Shown: positions 7,431 to 16,160 of the stretch, piece after piece
Numbering within the stretch: position 1 is the stretch's first letter
Layout: each line of letters opens with the position of its first letter
Translations under genes and position numbers: made by a program
Origin: a virus
IMG/VR virus record: IMGVR_UViG_3300020193_000166
Location: 1 to 21,122 of that record
Length of the DNA stretch: 21,122 nucleotides
Direction: 5' to 3' (one strand)
The notes under the pieces: generated by a model
What the model was told of the DNA's origin: nothing
Database searches by the model: none
The model's input: the letters and a program-made list of their open reading frames with translations, nothing else

Positions 7431-9800
7431 TTAAACTAATCTTGCCGCTCTATTAATTCTTCTTATTCTTTCTTGTGAATTAGTGACATCACTTTCAAGC
7501 ACATAGGCACGATTTGTTGCTGAACCTAATTGTTGAATTGATGTTGAATCAAGTTGCGTTCTTGTGTTTACCAAAGGTGATGCTGGTGCGATAGGTGCTG
7601 CTCCACCCCCACCGACACCGCTAATACTTGAGGCACTTGTTAATTTAGCTTGATTAATAGCGTTTCTTGCTTTAAATATATTTGCTAAAACTGCTGCACT
7701 ACGAATTGCAATATCCAATATTAATTGAAATGGTGTTAAGTTAGTAGGATTCCTACTCGCTTGTCTTACAATACCTGCAATAGCAACCCCTGTATCAATG
7801 GCTAAATTAAACAAAGCTAAATTCCTTTCTTGTATAGCTTTTTTCTTTGAGAGTTCCTCGCTTTGCTTATTGTATTCCTCTTGACTTATTAACCCTTTTT
7901 CTAAATTTTGTTTTAATAGTTGTTGTTGATAATCAAGATTTTTTCCTACTTCGGTAGCTATTCCGCTAAAACTATCTTTAATTACTAAAATATTATTAAC
8001 GATAGAATCATACTTTTCTTTTTCTAATGCAATTTCCTTATCATTTAATTCTTTAACCTTCTCAAGATACTTTGTTTTATCAATAACATTATTATCACGA
8101 GCTTGTTGTACTAATGCTCTTTCTTGGTCAATTCGTGATTTTTTTTCTTTAAATGTTTTATCATTTGTAATTTTTAAAGCTGCTAAATCTTCATCTAATT
8201 TTTTCTGTGCTTCAACTTTATCTTGTTGTTGTAATGCTAATGCTTCTTGTTTTTTTAATTCAGCAAGTAAGATTATTCTTTGAAAAAATGTAAGTTTCTC
8301 ATTCTTAAGTATATCTTCCCTCTGTTTCTCATACTCATCGTGAATGGATTGTCTTGCCTTTTCATTTTCATCTTTTATCCCTTCAATACGAGTCTTTGTT
8401 CTTAACTCATTGAGCGAATCCAGAAATTCTTTTTCTCTATCCTTGCTTTCTTTTTTGTATTTATCGTCAATTTCTTTAAGTGCCTTTTGTCTCAGCTTTT
8501 CAATTAAGCCGTCATCCTTTATTCCTGCTTCTTTTAACTTCTTTGCCTTCTCATCAAACTCTTTATTTATAGCAGATTCTTTCTGCTGTCTTTCAGATAA
8601 AAGACTTATCTTTGCTTTTTCAAGTATTTCTTGTGCTTCTAATTCTTTTTTTGCATTATTAGCATTTATGGAGTTTATTGATAACTGAAAACCTGCTCTT
8701 TGCTCTTTAAAATCCTTTAATTGGTTGTCTAATGCTTTTAGTGTTTCCTTACCTTTTTTTTCTACATCAGAAGGGTCAAATATTAAATTTGCTAATCCTC
8801 CAGTAAAGGATTCTACTAATTTGAAGTTCTTATTAAAAACCTTTCCAATGGCATCAATACCAAACAATAAAGTTGTAAGTGGTGCTGTTATAAAAGCAAT
8901 AATTCCTTGTAATATTTCTTTGTTCCTTCTTTCAGCTTCAATTTGTGCTTTGATTACAATTTGCTGTTGCTTGATATTTTCTTCGGTTGCCTTAATTACT
9001 TCATCGGTTTGTTTTATTTTAAGATTTAAAATATCTTTTTCCGATTTACCCTGTAATTTTAAGCTGTTATCTTGCCGCTCTAAAGTCTCAAGTTTTTCCT
9101 TTTCCGCAGTTTGATTTTTTTGAGTTGTTTTTAATAGATTACTCTGCTGTTTTGAAACACCGCTAACCGCTTCTTTTATTTTATCCCAATAAGCAATAAG
9201 TGTTCCAATAGCAACTATTAATGCCCCGATGCCTGTTGAAATAATAGCAGCCTTTAAAATATTAAAAGCCTTACTTGTGCCAATAGTAGCTACTCCAAAT
9301 GCTCTTTGCAAACCCGTAGCTATTGAAGTAGCCATATTGTTTGCCTGTTGAAATATTGTTGTGCTTTTAATTACCGCACCTAATTGTTTAAACGAATCAA
9401 CGCTCTCTCCCAACGTCTGTAAACCTTGAGACAAAGCCATTGCGCTCTGAACTTTTAAAAGCGTTTTTTGTACATTCTCACTTTCAACACCAATCAATCC
9501 CATTGCGCCCTGCACCGCAGCAAATCCTCCAGCAACACCACTTAATGTTGCGGTGAACGCTTTAAACTTCGCATCTGGATTAAAGGCGGCGGTTAAGGAT
9601 TTAGCATCTCCAATTCGGTCTCTTAACTCTGCGGCTTTCTTGGCAGCCCCCACCGCTTCCTTTGAAGTAGCACCAAACTTTTCAGATAGTTTTGCTACAT
9701 CCGCTTCTGCTTGTCTTAGTTGTGTTTTTAATGAACCTACCGATTTAACGGCTTCACTACTATCTCCCGTAATTTTTAAACCTATGATTTCTTGTCCCAT
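7431..9800 (-). CDS. Tape-measure protein
   Basis: This 789-residue protein fits the long helical rod that sets tail length and lies inside the tail tube. The N-terminus (MGQEIIGLKITGDSSEAVKS) leads to a helical heptad region. Hydrophobic segments occur at about 182-204 (GIGALIVAIGTLIAYW) and 299-319, as expected in tape measures that enter the host membrane. Residues about 370-620 are a long, highly charged coiled coil. The C-terminal part has a hydrophobic helix and then a Gly/Ala/Ser-rich stretch. By the rule of about 0.15 nm per residue the tail would be near 120 nm long. The start overlaps the previous stop by one base. Antisense frames within it are shadows of the Lys/Glu-rich coil. Confidence 0.88.
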   Translation of the reverse strand: MGQEIIGLKITGDSSEAVKSVGSLKTQLRQAEADVAKLSEKFGATSKEAVGAAKKAAELRDRIGDAKSLTAAFNPDAKFKAFTATLSGVAGGFAAVQGAMGLIGVESENVQKTLLKVQSAMALSQGLQTLGESVDSFKQLGAVIKSTTIFQQANNMATSIATGLQRAFGVATIGTSKAFNILKAAIISTGIGALIVAIGTLIAYWDKIKEAVSGVSKQQSNLLKTTQKNQTAEKEKLETLERQDNSLKLQGKSEKDILNLKIKQTDEVIKATEENIKQQQIVIKAQIEAERRNKEILQGIIAFITAPLTTLLFGIDAIGKVFNKNFKLVESFTGGLANLIFDPSDVEKKGKETLKALDNQLKDFKEQRAGFQLSINSINANNAKKELEAQEILEKAKISLLSERQQKESAINKEFDEKAKKLKEAGIKDDGLIEKLRQKALKEIDDKYKKESKDREKEFLDSLNELRTKTRIEGIKDENEKARQSIHDEYEKQREDILKNEKLTFFQRIILLAELKKQEALALQQQDKVEAQKKLDEDLAALKITNDKTFKEKKSRIDQERALVQQARDNNVIDKTKYLEKVKELNDKEIALEKEKYDSIVNNILVIKDSFSGIATEVGKNLDYQQQLLKQNLEKGLISQEEYNKQSEELSKKKAIQERNLALFNLAIDTGVAIAGIVRQASRNPTNLTPFQLILDIAIRSAAVLANIFKARNAINQAKLTSASSISGVGGGGAAPIAPASPLVNTRTQLDSTSIQQLGSATNRAYVLESDVTNSQERIRRINRAARLV

Positions 9801-11992
9801 TATGCGTATGTTAATTCAATTACTCGTAAAAATTCACACTTCGTACTTTCGGGGTTCGTAGGATTGTAATCAATAACTTTATTTAATCTCCACAAAGCAC
9901 CATCAATATAAATTAGCTTTGAGAAATCTAAACCATAGATATCGGTTGTCTTTAAATAAACACTACAAGTAAGTAGTTTACTATCTTTATCGGTAATCTC
10001 TGCAATGTAATCACTCCAGAATCCATTGAATAGATTTGCCGAAGGATAGGATACGGATAACGAAAAATAAATCTCTTTCGCTATACCAAAGTTGATATCT
10101 GCCGTTGGTGCATCGGGGTCGTCTAAATGCCCACCATATCCGTAATAAGATAGGTTAGTTAATAGATTGCCACTATCTCCTTTGAGATTCCAATTGTTAA
10201 CACCCGTTACCTTACGCACTTGCATTATCCTAATGTTATGGTCTATCGGGTCTTCGGATTGTGTGTTCTGTGTATTAGATAACTTAAAAATTGTGGGGAA
10301 TACTTTATCCTCTCCAGCGTAACCTACTAATGGTGTTGATGAAAAGATTACTTCATTCGTTTGTTTTTCATTAGCGAACTCAAAACCCGTATCCTCAACG
10401 TGGTCACCATACCCTTGAGCATAGTGTTTCACATAGACCTCGTTGTAGTAATCGGAGTCGCTCTTATATTTAAACTCAAAGAATCTACCATTGAGTTCAG
10501 ACATTGGTTTTAACTTAAAAGATTTTGACCTATCTATTTTGTAACTCCAATCCAAATGCGAAGCCGAATAGTCATCCAATAACAAAAGGTCAAGATTATC
10601 TACTAACAATTCTTCTTCAAGGTCATTCACCTGTAGGAAGTTTGCCGTTGTAGTATAGAAGTCAATAAAAGGAACAACCTTCAAGTGCTTTCCCTTTGTA
10701 GTATCTTCAACGATATACAAATTAAACATCTTGATAATAGAGGCAATAAAATCTCTTTGATAAATCCCTCTTGGTATTCCACTATTCATAAAGATTAAAC
10801 TTCCATAAGCAAGAGCAGAGGATACTGCGGTATTTGTAGTGGATGTTAAATAACTGTCACCATAAATGTTACAAGTAGAATTACCCGATAAATTAAATAA
10901 TTCAAATTGGACAGAGAAATAATCGTTAGTTGCTAATGTTATGTTATGGGTAATTGTTCTTTGAAAATCTATTCTACCTTGAGGATTTCCAGCTATTACA
11001 GTTTGTGTGTTTACTATACTTCCATTTTTAAAGAAATTTACTCTCAAAGAACCTGTACCACCTTGAGGAATTTCTAAAGTGCCATTAATAAATAAAGTTA
11101 ATATTGGAGAAATAGAACTACTTGTCCAATATAAAACATCATAACCCCCAATCCCAAATTCATATCCTACTATTACATCAGGGTTAGGATAAGAAGCATC
11201 AGCCGTAGAACTAAAAACACTATTTATTATTAAAGCATCTATATCACCATCAAATTGTAATTTAGTATAATTACTTAATTGTTTTTGATTATTGGGTATT
11301 ACAAGCCTTTTAAATAGGTTTGTATCAAAGAAGGGTGCTTCGTAGGTGTAACCAGAGTTGGTTATTATCTTATCCAAATATTCTTTTACAAACAATGCAG
11401 GTCTAAACGCTTTGTAACTCCAATCTTTTTTCGGATGGTTTTGATTTTGGCTATATGAAACTTGCCCATAATCAATAAGTGGATAGTAGTAACCCATTCC
11501 TGATGCCGTAGTGCCAGAGGCTTGATTCCAACTATTCGTAATGTTAGTCTCATTCCAAGCGTGGTTGTAAGCACTAAAATCTAAATCTTCAATCCTACGA
11601 TTACTCAATGCAGTAACAAAGCCACCTAATTCACCGAACACCACACACTCATACTCTATCGTTCCCCTATCAAGCGTTATCTCTAATAGCCTTAAAATGC
11701 CTTTGAACATTTGTATCTTATCTACATAGATAACACAATCTGCTGTTTTGGCTGCGTTAAAGTTGTAACCCACATTATCTGCTGAATCGTTGTAAAAGTT
11801 ACTTGATGAAAACTCAAATATGTGACCGAATAGTTTGTTGTTGATTGCATTACCCGGTAAGATTATAGTTTTAGAAAAGTTAGTATTCCTTGCAGCAAAG
11901 TCCTGTATGTCATCAATAGCATAAGTAAACTCCGATGATAAATCTTTGCTTAAATCCAACCTATTATTTTCTATGTAGATTTCAGTTATCAT
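9800..11992 (-). CDS. Large tail protein, baseplate / distal tail type
   Basis: This 730-residue, beta-rich protein starts MITEIYIENNRLDLSKDLSS. An N-terminal region (NFSKTIILPGNAINNKLFGH, about 37-56) is typical of a family found in Bacteroidota phages next to the tape measure. The centre is rich in Asn, Ser, Thr and Tyr, as in surface-exposed tail-tip proteins. The C-terminus (DGALWRLNKVIDYNPTNPES) resembles the end of baseplate hub proteins. No hydrolase motif was seen. Its start overlaps the previous stop as ATGA and its stop overlaps the tape-measure start by one base, so expression is coupled. Likely role: tail tip, tail-associated or baseplate protein. Confidence 0.6.
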   Translation of the reverse strand: MITEIYIENNRLDLSKDLSSEFTYAIDDIQDFAARNTNFSKTIILPGNAINNKLFGHIFEFSSSNFYNDSADNVGYNFNAAKTADCVIYVDKIQMFKGILRLLEITLDRGTIEYECVVFGELGGFVTALSNRRIEDLDFSAYNHAWNETNITNSWNQASGTTASGMGYYYPLIDYGQVSYSQNQNHPKKDWSYKAFRPALFVKEYLDKIITNSGYTYEAPFFDTNLFKRLVIPNNQKQLSNYTKLQFDGDIDALIINSVFSSTADASYPNPDVIVGYEFGIGGYDVLYWTSSSISPILTLFINGTLEIPQGGTGSLRVNFFKNGSIVNTQTVIAGNPQGRIDFQRTITHNITLATNDYFSVQFELFNLSGNSTCNIYGDSYLTSTTNTAVSSALAYGSLIFMNSGIPRGIYQRDFIASIIKMFNLYIVEDTTKGKHLKVVPFIDFYTTTANFLQVNDLEEELLVDNLDLLLLDDYSASHLDWSYKIDRSKSFKLKPMSELNGRFFEFKYKSDSDYYNEVYVKHYAQGYGDHVEDTGFEFANEKQTNEVIFSSTPLVGYAGEDKVFPTIFKLSNTQNTQSEDPIDHNIRIMQVRKVTGVNNWNLKGDSGNLLTNLSYYGYGGHLDDPDAPTADINFGIAKEIYFSLSVSYPSANLFNGFWSDYIAEITDKDSKLLTCSVYLKTTDIYGLDFSKLIYIDGALWRLNKVIDYNPTNPESTKCEFLRVIELTYA

Positions 11993-13191
11993 CTATATTG
12001 AGAGTTGATTTGATTTCCTATTGATATATCTAACTCTAAATTGTATGTCTTATCTGCATACTTTTTCTTTTCCACCCAATTGTTTGTTTCAATTTGTACG
12101 GGTAGGAATAAACTACCTCTCTCCAAATAAACCTCTGGAGATGCTATCAATTGTTTAATCCATAAATAATCAACATAACTCAACCAATCGGAGATTAACT
12201 TATAGGTTAATTTTTGTCTTGTAGCGAATTGATTACTTCCTCCATACATTACACCATAAGCGTTTGAGCGAGTCATATAGTTACTTGCATACTCCCACTC
12301 TATACCTTCAAAGGAACTCTTTTCAATATTTCTCGTTTGTCGGTTTACCGCAGTAAAATCAAAAGTATCGTACCCACCAATGGCGTTTAAGAAATGTAAT
12401 GTAACCACATCGTTTTGTGTGCAACTCAAATACACTCTTGCGGTGTCTTTTATAACACCTGCGATTTTTATTTTGACATCATAATAAACGGAAGTGGATG
12501 AGATTGCCGTAGTACCTAAATAATTATTCAATGCTCTTGGCGAAATATCTAACAGAGCAAAATCTCTAAAGTTTACGTTTGCCCCAGTATAATTTGTTGT
12601 TGTACTCCCATTGTAAACCGATACATCTATTGAATGACTCTTCGGTATATTCTCTTCATCCGATAGGAATGAAAGAAATAAAAACCCCGTTTGCAATCTC
12701 TCTTTGTTGAAGTAGATATTTAAGTAATCACGATTAGATAAATACACGCCTTGATACTGTGTTTCGTATTCCAATGGAGTTAAGTACATCGGACTTGTTG
12801 GGGTGTATAAGTAATCTTGGACATAGTTATACGCTCTCTTTGTGGTTGTAGTTAAATCCAAATAAGTAGTGCCACCATATTCTTCGCCAAACTTTAATTC
12901 GTACTCCGTATAGATATTTGAACCTGTATAAGAGAAAGCCGTAGGTGTTACAATATTAGGTTTGAAGTACGATGCCCAATAGTTACGAACTACCGGAGCG
13001 ACATTAAAGATTCCTTTTGATGATGTAGGTTGAGGAAATGATTTCAACCTTGCTACTAAACTCCCACTAACATAGACATCACACACATACTTAAAGTTGG
13101 TCTGTGCCGTATTCGTTGAACTCAACACAAACCATAGAGGAGCGTGAAGGCTTGAATAATTGTCAGGGAAACTATTTATTGTTATTGCCAT
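11989..13191 (-). CDS. Tail-associated structural protein, function unknown
   Basis: This 400-residue protein begins MAITINSFPDNYSSLHAPLW and contains many short beta strands with Tyr, Thr, Asn and Ser. The segment NFKYVCDVYVSGSLVARLKS (about 32-51) looks like a beta-sandwich strand pair. The end is charged (VEKKKYADKTYNLELDIS). There is no enzyme motif or membrane segment. It lies between the gp10-like gene and the large tail protein and is coupled to both, through a 20-nt overlap upstream and ATGA downstream. It is most likely a tail-tip or baseplate component acting with its neighbour. I do not recognise a named family. Confidence 0.5.
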   Translation of the reverse strand: MAITINSFPDNYSSLHAPLWFVLSSTNTAQTNFKYVCDVYVSGSLVARLKSFPQPTSSKGIFNVAPVVRNYWASYFKPNIVTPTAFSYTGSNIYTEYELKFGEEYGGTTYLDLTTTTKRAYNYVQDYLYTPTSPMYLTPLEYETQYQGVYLSNRDYLNIYFNKERLQTGFLFLSFLSDEENIPKSHSIDVSVYNGSTTTNYTGANVNFRDFALLDISPRALNNYLGTTAISSTSVYYDVKIKIAGVIKDTARVYLSCTQNDVVTLHFLNAIGGYDTFDFTAVNRQTRNIEKSSFEGIEWEYASNYMTRSNAYGVMYGGSNQFATRQKLTYKLISDWLSYVDYLWIKQLIASPEVYLERGSLFLPVQIETNNWVEKKKYADKTYNLELDISIGNQINSQYR

Positions 13192-13855
13192 ATAATGATT
13201 TTATTACTAAAGAAACCTGCTTACCATAGATTTTCGCTAACCCATTAACAAAGTCTTGACCAAAAACAAACTCTACTGCATTATCAAAAAACAATGTTCT
13301 CTTCAATCCTTTCTTTTTTATTCCCGTAGCAATTGCATAAGCCAAACCTCTTTTGTTTTCCGCTTCGGTAACCATTTGAGTTAACTTTGCTCTCTTTCTA
13401 CCGAGTTTCGTTTTATTTACATTCGCCTCGTACTTATCTTTTATTCTATTTTTATTAACCCAAGAAAATATGTTTGCTGCCATTCTCCGATTCGGGAAGG
13501 CATTCTTAAATGAATATTGTGAGTTGGGTGTTCCTGATACATACCCCCTAACACCTTTGTTAACATAGTCATAGTATTTAGCAGGAGAACTTTCATTTGG
13601 ATAACCAACCGACAACTCAAACTTCATCCCTTCAGCAACAAAATCAAAAGTCAAATCTGTTGACAAATCACCAGAGGATACAAGATTATTTTTTGTGATA
13701 TTATCTCTTACCCTATCCACAAAAGATTTTGCAACTTGTAGCATATATTTATCCACACCCTTCAATGTGGCAAGTTCATATTCGCCCTTTCCCGGTGTGA
13801 GCGTATTCAAATAATCCAATACCTCCGATTCTATCTGTTTGCTACTTTTTGGCAT
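13172..13855 (-). CDS. HK97 gp10-like head-tail / tail completion protein
   Basis: This 227-residue protein has features of the gp10-like neck family. There is an early helical part (VDKYMLQVAKSFVDRVRDNI), a strand region, then YYDYVNKGVRG at residues 94-104, a pattern typical for this family. The segment YAIATGIKKKGLKRTLFF (173-190) resembles its C-terminal helix, in which a Gly and a Lys-rich turn lead to an aromatic end. The family acts in joining head and tail or ending the tail tube. The start overlaps the shifted chaperone frame by 14 nt. It lies upstream of the tail-tip genes, which is unusual for a neck gene and fits the permuted order of this phage. Confidence 0.6.
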   Translation of the reverse strand: MPKSSKQIESEVLDYLNTLTPGKGEYELATLKGVDKYMLQVAKSFVDRVRDNITKNNLVSSGDLSTDLTFDFVAEGMKFELSVGYPNESSPAKYYDYVNKGVRGYVSGTPNSQYSFKNAFPNRRMAANIFSWVNKNRIKDKYEANVNKTKLGRKRAKLTQMVTEAENKRGLAYAIATGIKKKGLKRTLFFDNAVEFVFGQDFVNGLAKIYGKQVSLVIKSLYGNNNK

Positions 13856-14120
13856 ATGCTCTTTTTAACTCTTCCGCTTCGTACTCGCTTTTTGATTTAA
13901 GGTAAGCCAAGTCATTAAGGAATTGGATTGTAGGTAACTCGTAAGTTTCTTCAAGCGTGATTCTCTCAAACGCAGCAACCAATTCGGTTTGGTATATCCA
14001 TCCATAATATCGCATAAACTTTGATACACCAACTCTGCTTGATATCTCGTTAGTGTCTTCATCATCTCCGCTATTAAATAGTCCTTCGAACTCTTTATCC
14101 AATCGTTGTACACTTGATAA
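13842..14120 (-). CDS. Tail-assembly chaperone, -1 frame C-terminal extension
   Basis: This reading frame has no ATG of its own. The nearest start would be TTG at 14102, and the frame is open back through the T9 run at 14119-14127. If ribosomes slip back one base on TTT TTT, the first 160 residues of the overlapping gene join L-S-S-V-Q-R and then 86 more, giving 252 in all. The C-terminus (RYYGWIYQTELVAAFERIT, then QFLNDLAYLKSKSEYEAEE) has the character of a conserved helical chaperone tail. The codon wobble looks natural, with third positions mostly A or T. It ends by overlapping the next gene by 14 nt, typical of genuine coupling. The alternative is a missing T in a homopolymer in the assembly. 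Confidence 0.7.
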   Translation of the reverse strand, partial: LSSVQRLDKEFEGLFNSGDDEDTNEISSRVGVSKFMRYYGWIYQTELVAAFERITLEETYELPTIQFLNDLAYLKSKSEYEAEELKRAYAKK

Positions 14121-14599
14121 AAAAAAACCACACTACCAAGCACCTGAACAATAGGTGCTTCTAAAATATCCTGCGAATACTCTTCGTGCTTACTTGCATC
14201 GTATTTTTTGACACGCCACCCGAATAGTGTTCGCTTCATTGGTAGAACCATACAAGCCGCTATTTTATGAAGATTGGCGTTTACATCTTTACCGAAGTGC
14301 TTGGTTTCAATATACCGAGCCGCAGGTATCTTACGAACATCATAGATACATTTATACCTTTTGCCTTTTAGCTTAATGTATCTTTCCGCTTTAGGCTTTA
14401 CCTCTTCGTGGATAAATGAAATACTTTTTAAAAGTGGTGTGAGGTCGGAAATAGGCAAAGAATCTATTTCGTGTTCGGTTAATCCACTACAAATAGAAGC
14501 GGCACTAATGGCTAAATCTAAGTCAGTAACATCCTTACTTTTTAAGAATAGGTCATTAAGTTGCTGCCATTGAAATACGGAGATGTCTTTCCAAGTCAT
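13865..14599 (-). CDS. Tail-assembly chaperone, unshifted frame
   Basis: This 244-residue frame starts MTWKDISVFQWQQLNDLFLK and carries LTEHEIDSLPISDLTPLLKS and TKHFGKDVNANLHKIAACMV, a helical pattern seen in Bacteroidota phage tail chaperones that help the tube form around the tape measure. Residues 158-161 are V-F-F-Y over a T9 run. Past that point, the unshifted frame becomes less natural (ending LTLNQKASTKRKS) while the -1 frame becomes convincing. Two products with a common N-terminus are therefore likely, as in the G/GT proteins of lambda. TCTATTTA lies five bases before the ATG. The gene directly follows the terminase. Confidence 0.7.
   Translation of the reverse strand: MTWKDISVFQWQQLNDLFLKSKDVTDLDLAISAASICSGLTEHEIDSLPISDLTPLLKSISFIHEEVKPKAERYIKLKGKRYKCIYDVRKIPAARYIETKHFGKDVNANLHKIAACMVLPMKRTLFGWRVKKYDASKHEEYSQDILEAPIVQVLGSVVFFYQVYNDWIKSSKDYLIAEMMKTLTRYQAELVYQSLCDIMDGYTKPNWLLRLRESRLKKLTSYLQSNSLMTWLTLNQKASTKRKS
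14119..14128 (-). other. Slippery sequence for -1 ribosomal frameshifting
   Basis: The mRNA strand reads G followed by nine T. In the zero frame this is GTT TTT TTT TAT, so the heptamer T TTT TTT allows both tRNAs to re-pair after slipping back one base. A weak hairpin (AGTTC-GAA-GGACT) lies downstream, with no strong stimulator. A homopolymer indel in the sequence is a real alternative. Confidence 0.6.
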
Positions 14600-14604
14600 A
14601 CCTA

Positions 14605-14612
14605 TAAATAGA
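14605..14612 (-). promoter_or_regulatory. TCTATTTA element upstream of the tail chaperone gene
   Basis: The transcribed strand has TCTATTTA, five bases (TAGGT), then ATG. It lies in the 30-nt gap after the terminase stop and matches the spacing of two other sites. Confidence 0.45.
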
Positions 14613-14629
14613 GAAATTCTTTAGATTGC

Positions 14630-15781
14630 TCAAGCAAAAGAATATTTGCCTTGCCCCGTATTTCGTGTGTAGTGTTGCCAAGCGAGAGCGAGAGCCATTA
14701 CGCAATCATCGTGGAAGCCTTGCGGTGCTGAATATCTTACCCCAATAGCGGAGTATCGATATTCAAATATCTCTAACTCTTCTGTTATGTGTCCTTGTGG
14801 GAATGTTATCTTTCTTTGCTGAATAGCCGAAGCCAAACCCTCCATTAGTTGTTGTTTCGATGGCGAAGTAAATTTAAACCCACTTACAGGCAAACCCTCA
14901 CGCTGTAAATCTTCAAAAATTGGGTCTCCCGCACCCGTAGAATCAATTAAGGTAGGTACTTTCGGAAGGTTACCGATTACTTGTTTGGTTTGTTTCCAAT
15001 CCTTTTGAAACCTATCAAAGTAACACACCGAGCCATTCCTATCAAGACCTATGATTACTGTAAAATCCACCGCCTTCGCCAAATCAATCCCAAACGCAAT
15101 AGGAGGTTCAAGGCTGACCTCAAAAGTACATTGCTTGATATAACTACTTCCGAAAGGATTAGCCGCATTTTCGGCAGGATTAGCCATATATTCCTGCTCA
15201 AAGACAACATTCGGTAACTGCATCCTTGCATCATCAATCTCCGTTTTGTCTATAAATGGGTTATCGTAAGTAGTGAACTTAAAGGATTGCCAATCGGGTT
15301 CTCCAGATTTCAAGAACAAAGAGTAAAAGTAATTCTTACCCTTTGGTGTTGAGATGAATAAGGCTCTCCCCTTGTAGTCGGTTAAGGTAGGTCGGATTGA
15401 GTTTAACCATCCATTCTCAAGGTCGCTAATGTAAGAGGCTTCATCTATCACTCCGAAATGGAACTTCCTACCACGAAGGTTATCTAATCGTTCACCCGTA
15501 AAGAAATACAACGCACCACCATTGGGGAATTTAATTGATAGTTCTGATTTGTTAGCCTCAAAAGGTACGCACTTAATTAGTTGGTCAAAAAATACCCTCG
15601 CCAGTTGATAGGTAGGCGTTATGTAAAATACTTGTTTGCCTTGTAAGGCGTTAATTATTATTTCAATTTGTGAGAGTTCCGATTTCCCAAATCTTCTTCC
15701 GGCGAGTACAACTCTAAATCTTGATTGGCAATCAATAATTTCTTGTTGTTTAGTATGTAAAGTCGGGAGTTCAATTCTCAT
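14630..15781 (-). CDS. terL: Terminase large subunit (ATPase and nuclease)
   Basis: This 383-residue protein cuts concatemeric DNA and pumps it into the prohead through the portal. The ATPase part shows a Walker A motif GRRFGKSE (28-35), a Walker B motif GVIDEAS with Asp113-Glu114, and STPKG (144-148) as motif III. The nuclease part shows Asp232 in FGIDLAKAVDF, Asp279 in TLIDSTGAGDP and Asp358-Asp359 in FHDDCVMALALAW, an RNase H-like acidic set. The order matches TerL and all key residues are present. It is at the short end for the family (often 400-550), with no sign of truncation. The start overlaps the small-subunit stop as ATGA. Confidence 0.93.
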   Translation of the reverse strand: MRIELPTLHTKQQEIIDCQSRFRVVLAGRRFGKSELSQIEIIINALQGKQVFYITPTYQLARVFFDQLIKCVPFEANKSELSIKFPNGGALYFFTGERLDNLRGRKFHFGVIDEASYISDLENGWLNSIRPTLTDYKGRALFISTPKGKNYFYSLFLKSGEPDWQSFKFTTYDNPFIDKTEIDDARMQLPNVVFEQEYMANPAENAANPFGSSYIKQCTFEVSLEPPIAFGIDLAKAVDFTVIIGLDRNGSVCYFDRFQKDWKQTKQVIGNLPKVPTLIDSTGAGDPIFEDLQREGLPVSGFKFTSPSKQQLMEGLASAIQQRKITFPQGHITEELEIFEYRYSAIGVRYSAPQGFHDDCVMALALAWQHYTRNTGQGKYSFA

Positions 15782-16140
15782 AGAATGGTTTTCCCATTAA
15801 CAAACACCACTTCTATTTTGGAATCAGAACTAACCTGTTGTGTTTCCTTCGGCTTTCCATAAACCCTTGTTAATAAGGTTTCTACTGAATATAAACTACC
15901 TTTCTCTAAACTCTTCCTCATTGCGTTGGCTATTGTCTTTTCAAGTATTGTCGCTTTAGGATTATCCCAAACCTCTTTGAGTTCATCTAAATCCATTTGT
16001 AGCATTACTTGAATAGTGTCATTGATTTGAGAAAGGGCATATCCTTGCTCTCTTAAAAGCGTTACATACTTCTTCGGTCTGCCGTTAGGGTTTCTAACTT
16101 CACCCTTTTTTGCTGGTATCAGATTGTGATTGTTAGCCAT
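15778..16140 (-). CDS. terS: Terminase small subunit
   Basis: This 120-residue protein begins with a polar basic part holding RNPNGRPKK (16-24), a signature of small terminase-like proteins in Bacteroidota phages (I recall the label DUF5681). A helical middle (LSQINDTIQVMLQMDLDELK) follows, and a C-terminal helix leads to KIEVVFVNGKTIL. It would recognise the packaging site and guide the large subunit. The ATGA overlap with the large subunit gives coupling and supports the pairing. It starts 20 nt after the dioxygenase stop. Confidence 0.75.
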   Translation of the reverse strand: MANNHNLIPAKKGEVRNPNGRPKKYVTLLREQGYALSQINDTIQVMLQMDLDELKEVWDNPKATILEKTIANAMRKSLEKGSLYSVETLLTRVYGKPKETQQVSSDSKIEVVFVNGKTIL

Positions 16141-16160
16141 TTCTCTAATTTCTTTCTAAT

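Noticed and set aside
8344-9114. Two plus-strand open frames rich in Ser, Phe and Leu
   Set aside because: They are antisense to the Lys/Glu-rich coiled coil of the tape measure; complements of AAA and GAA codons give Phe and Ser/Leu.
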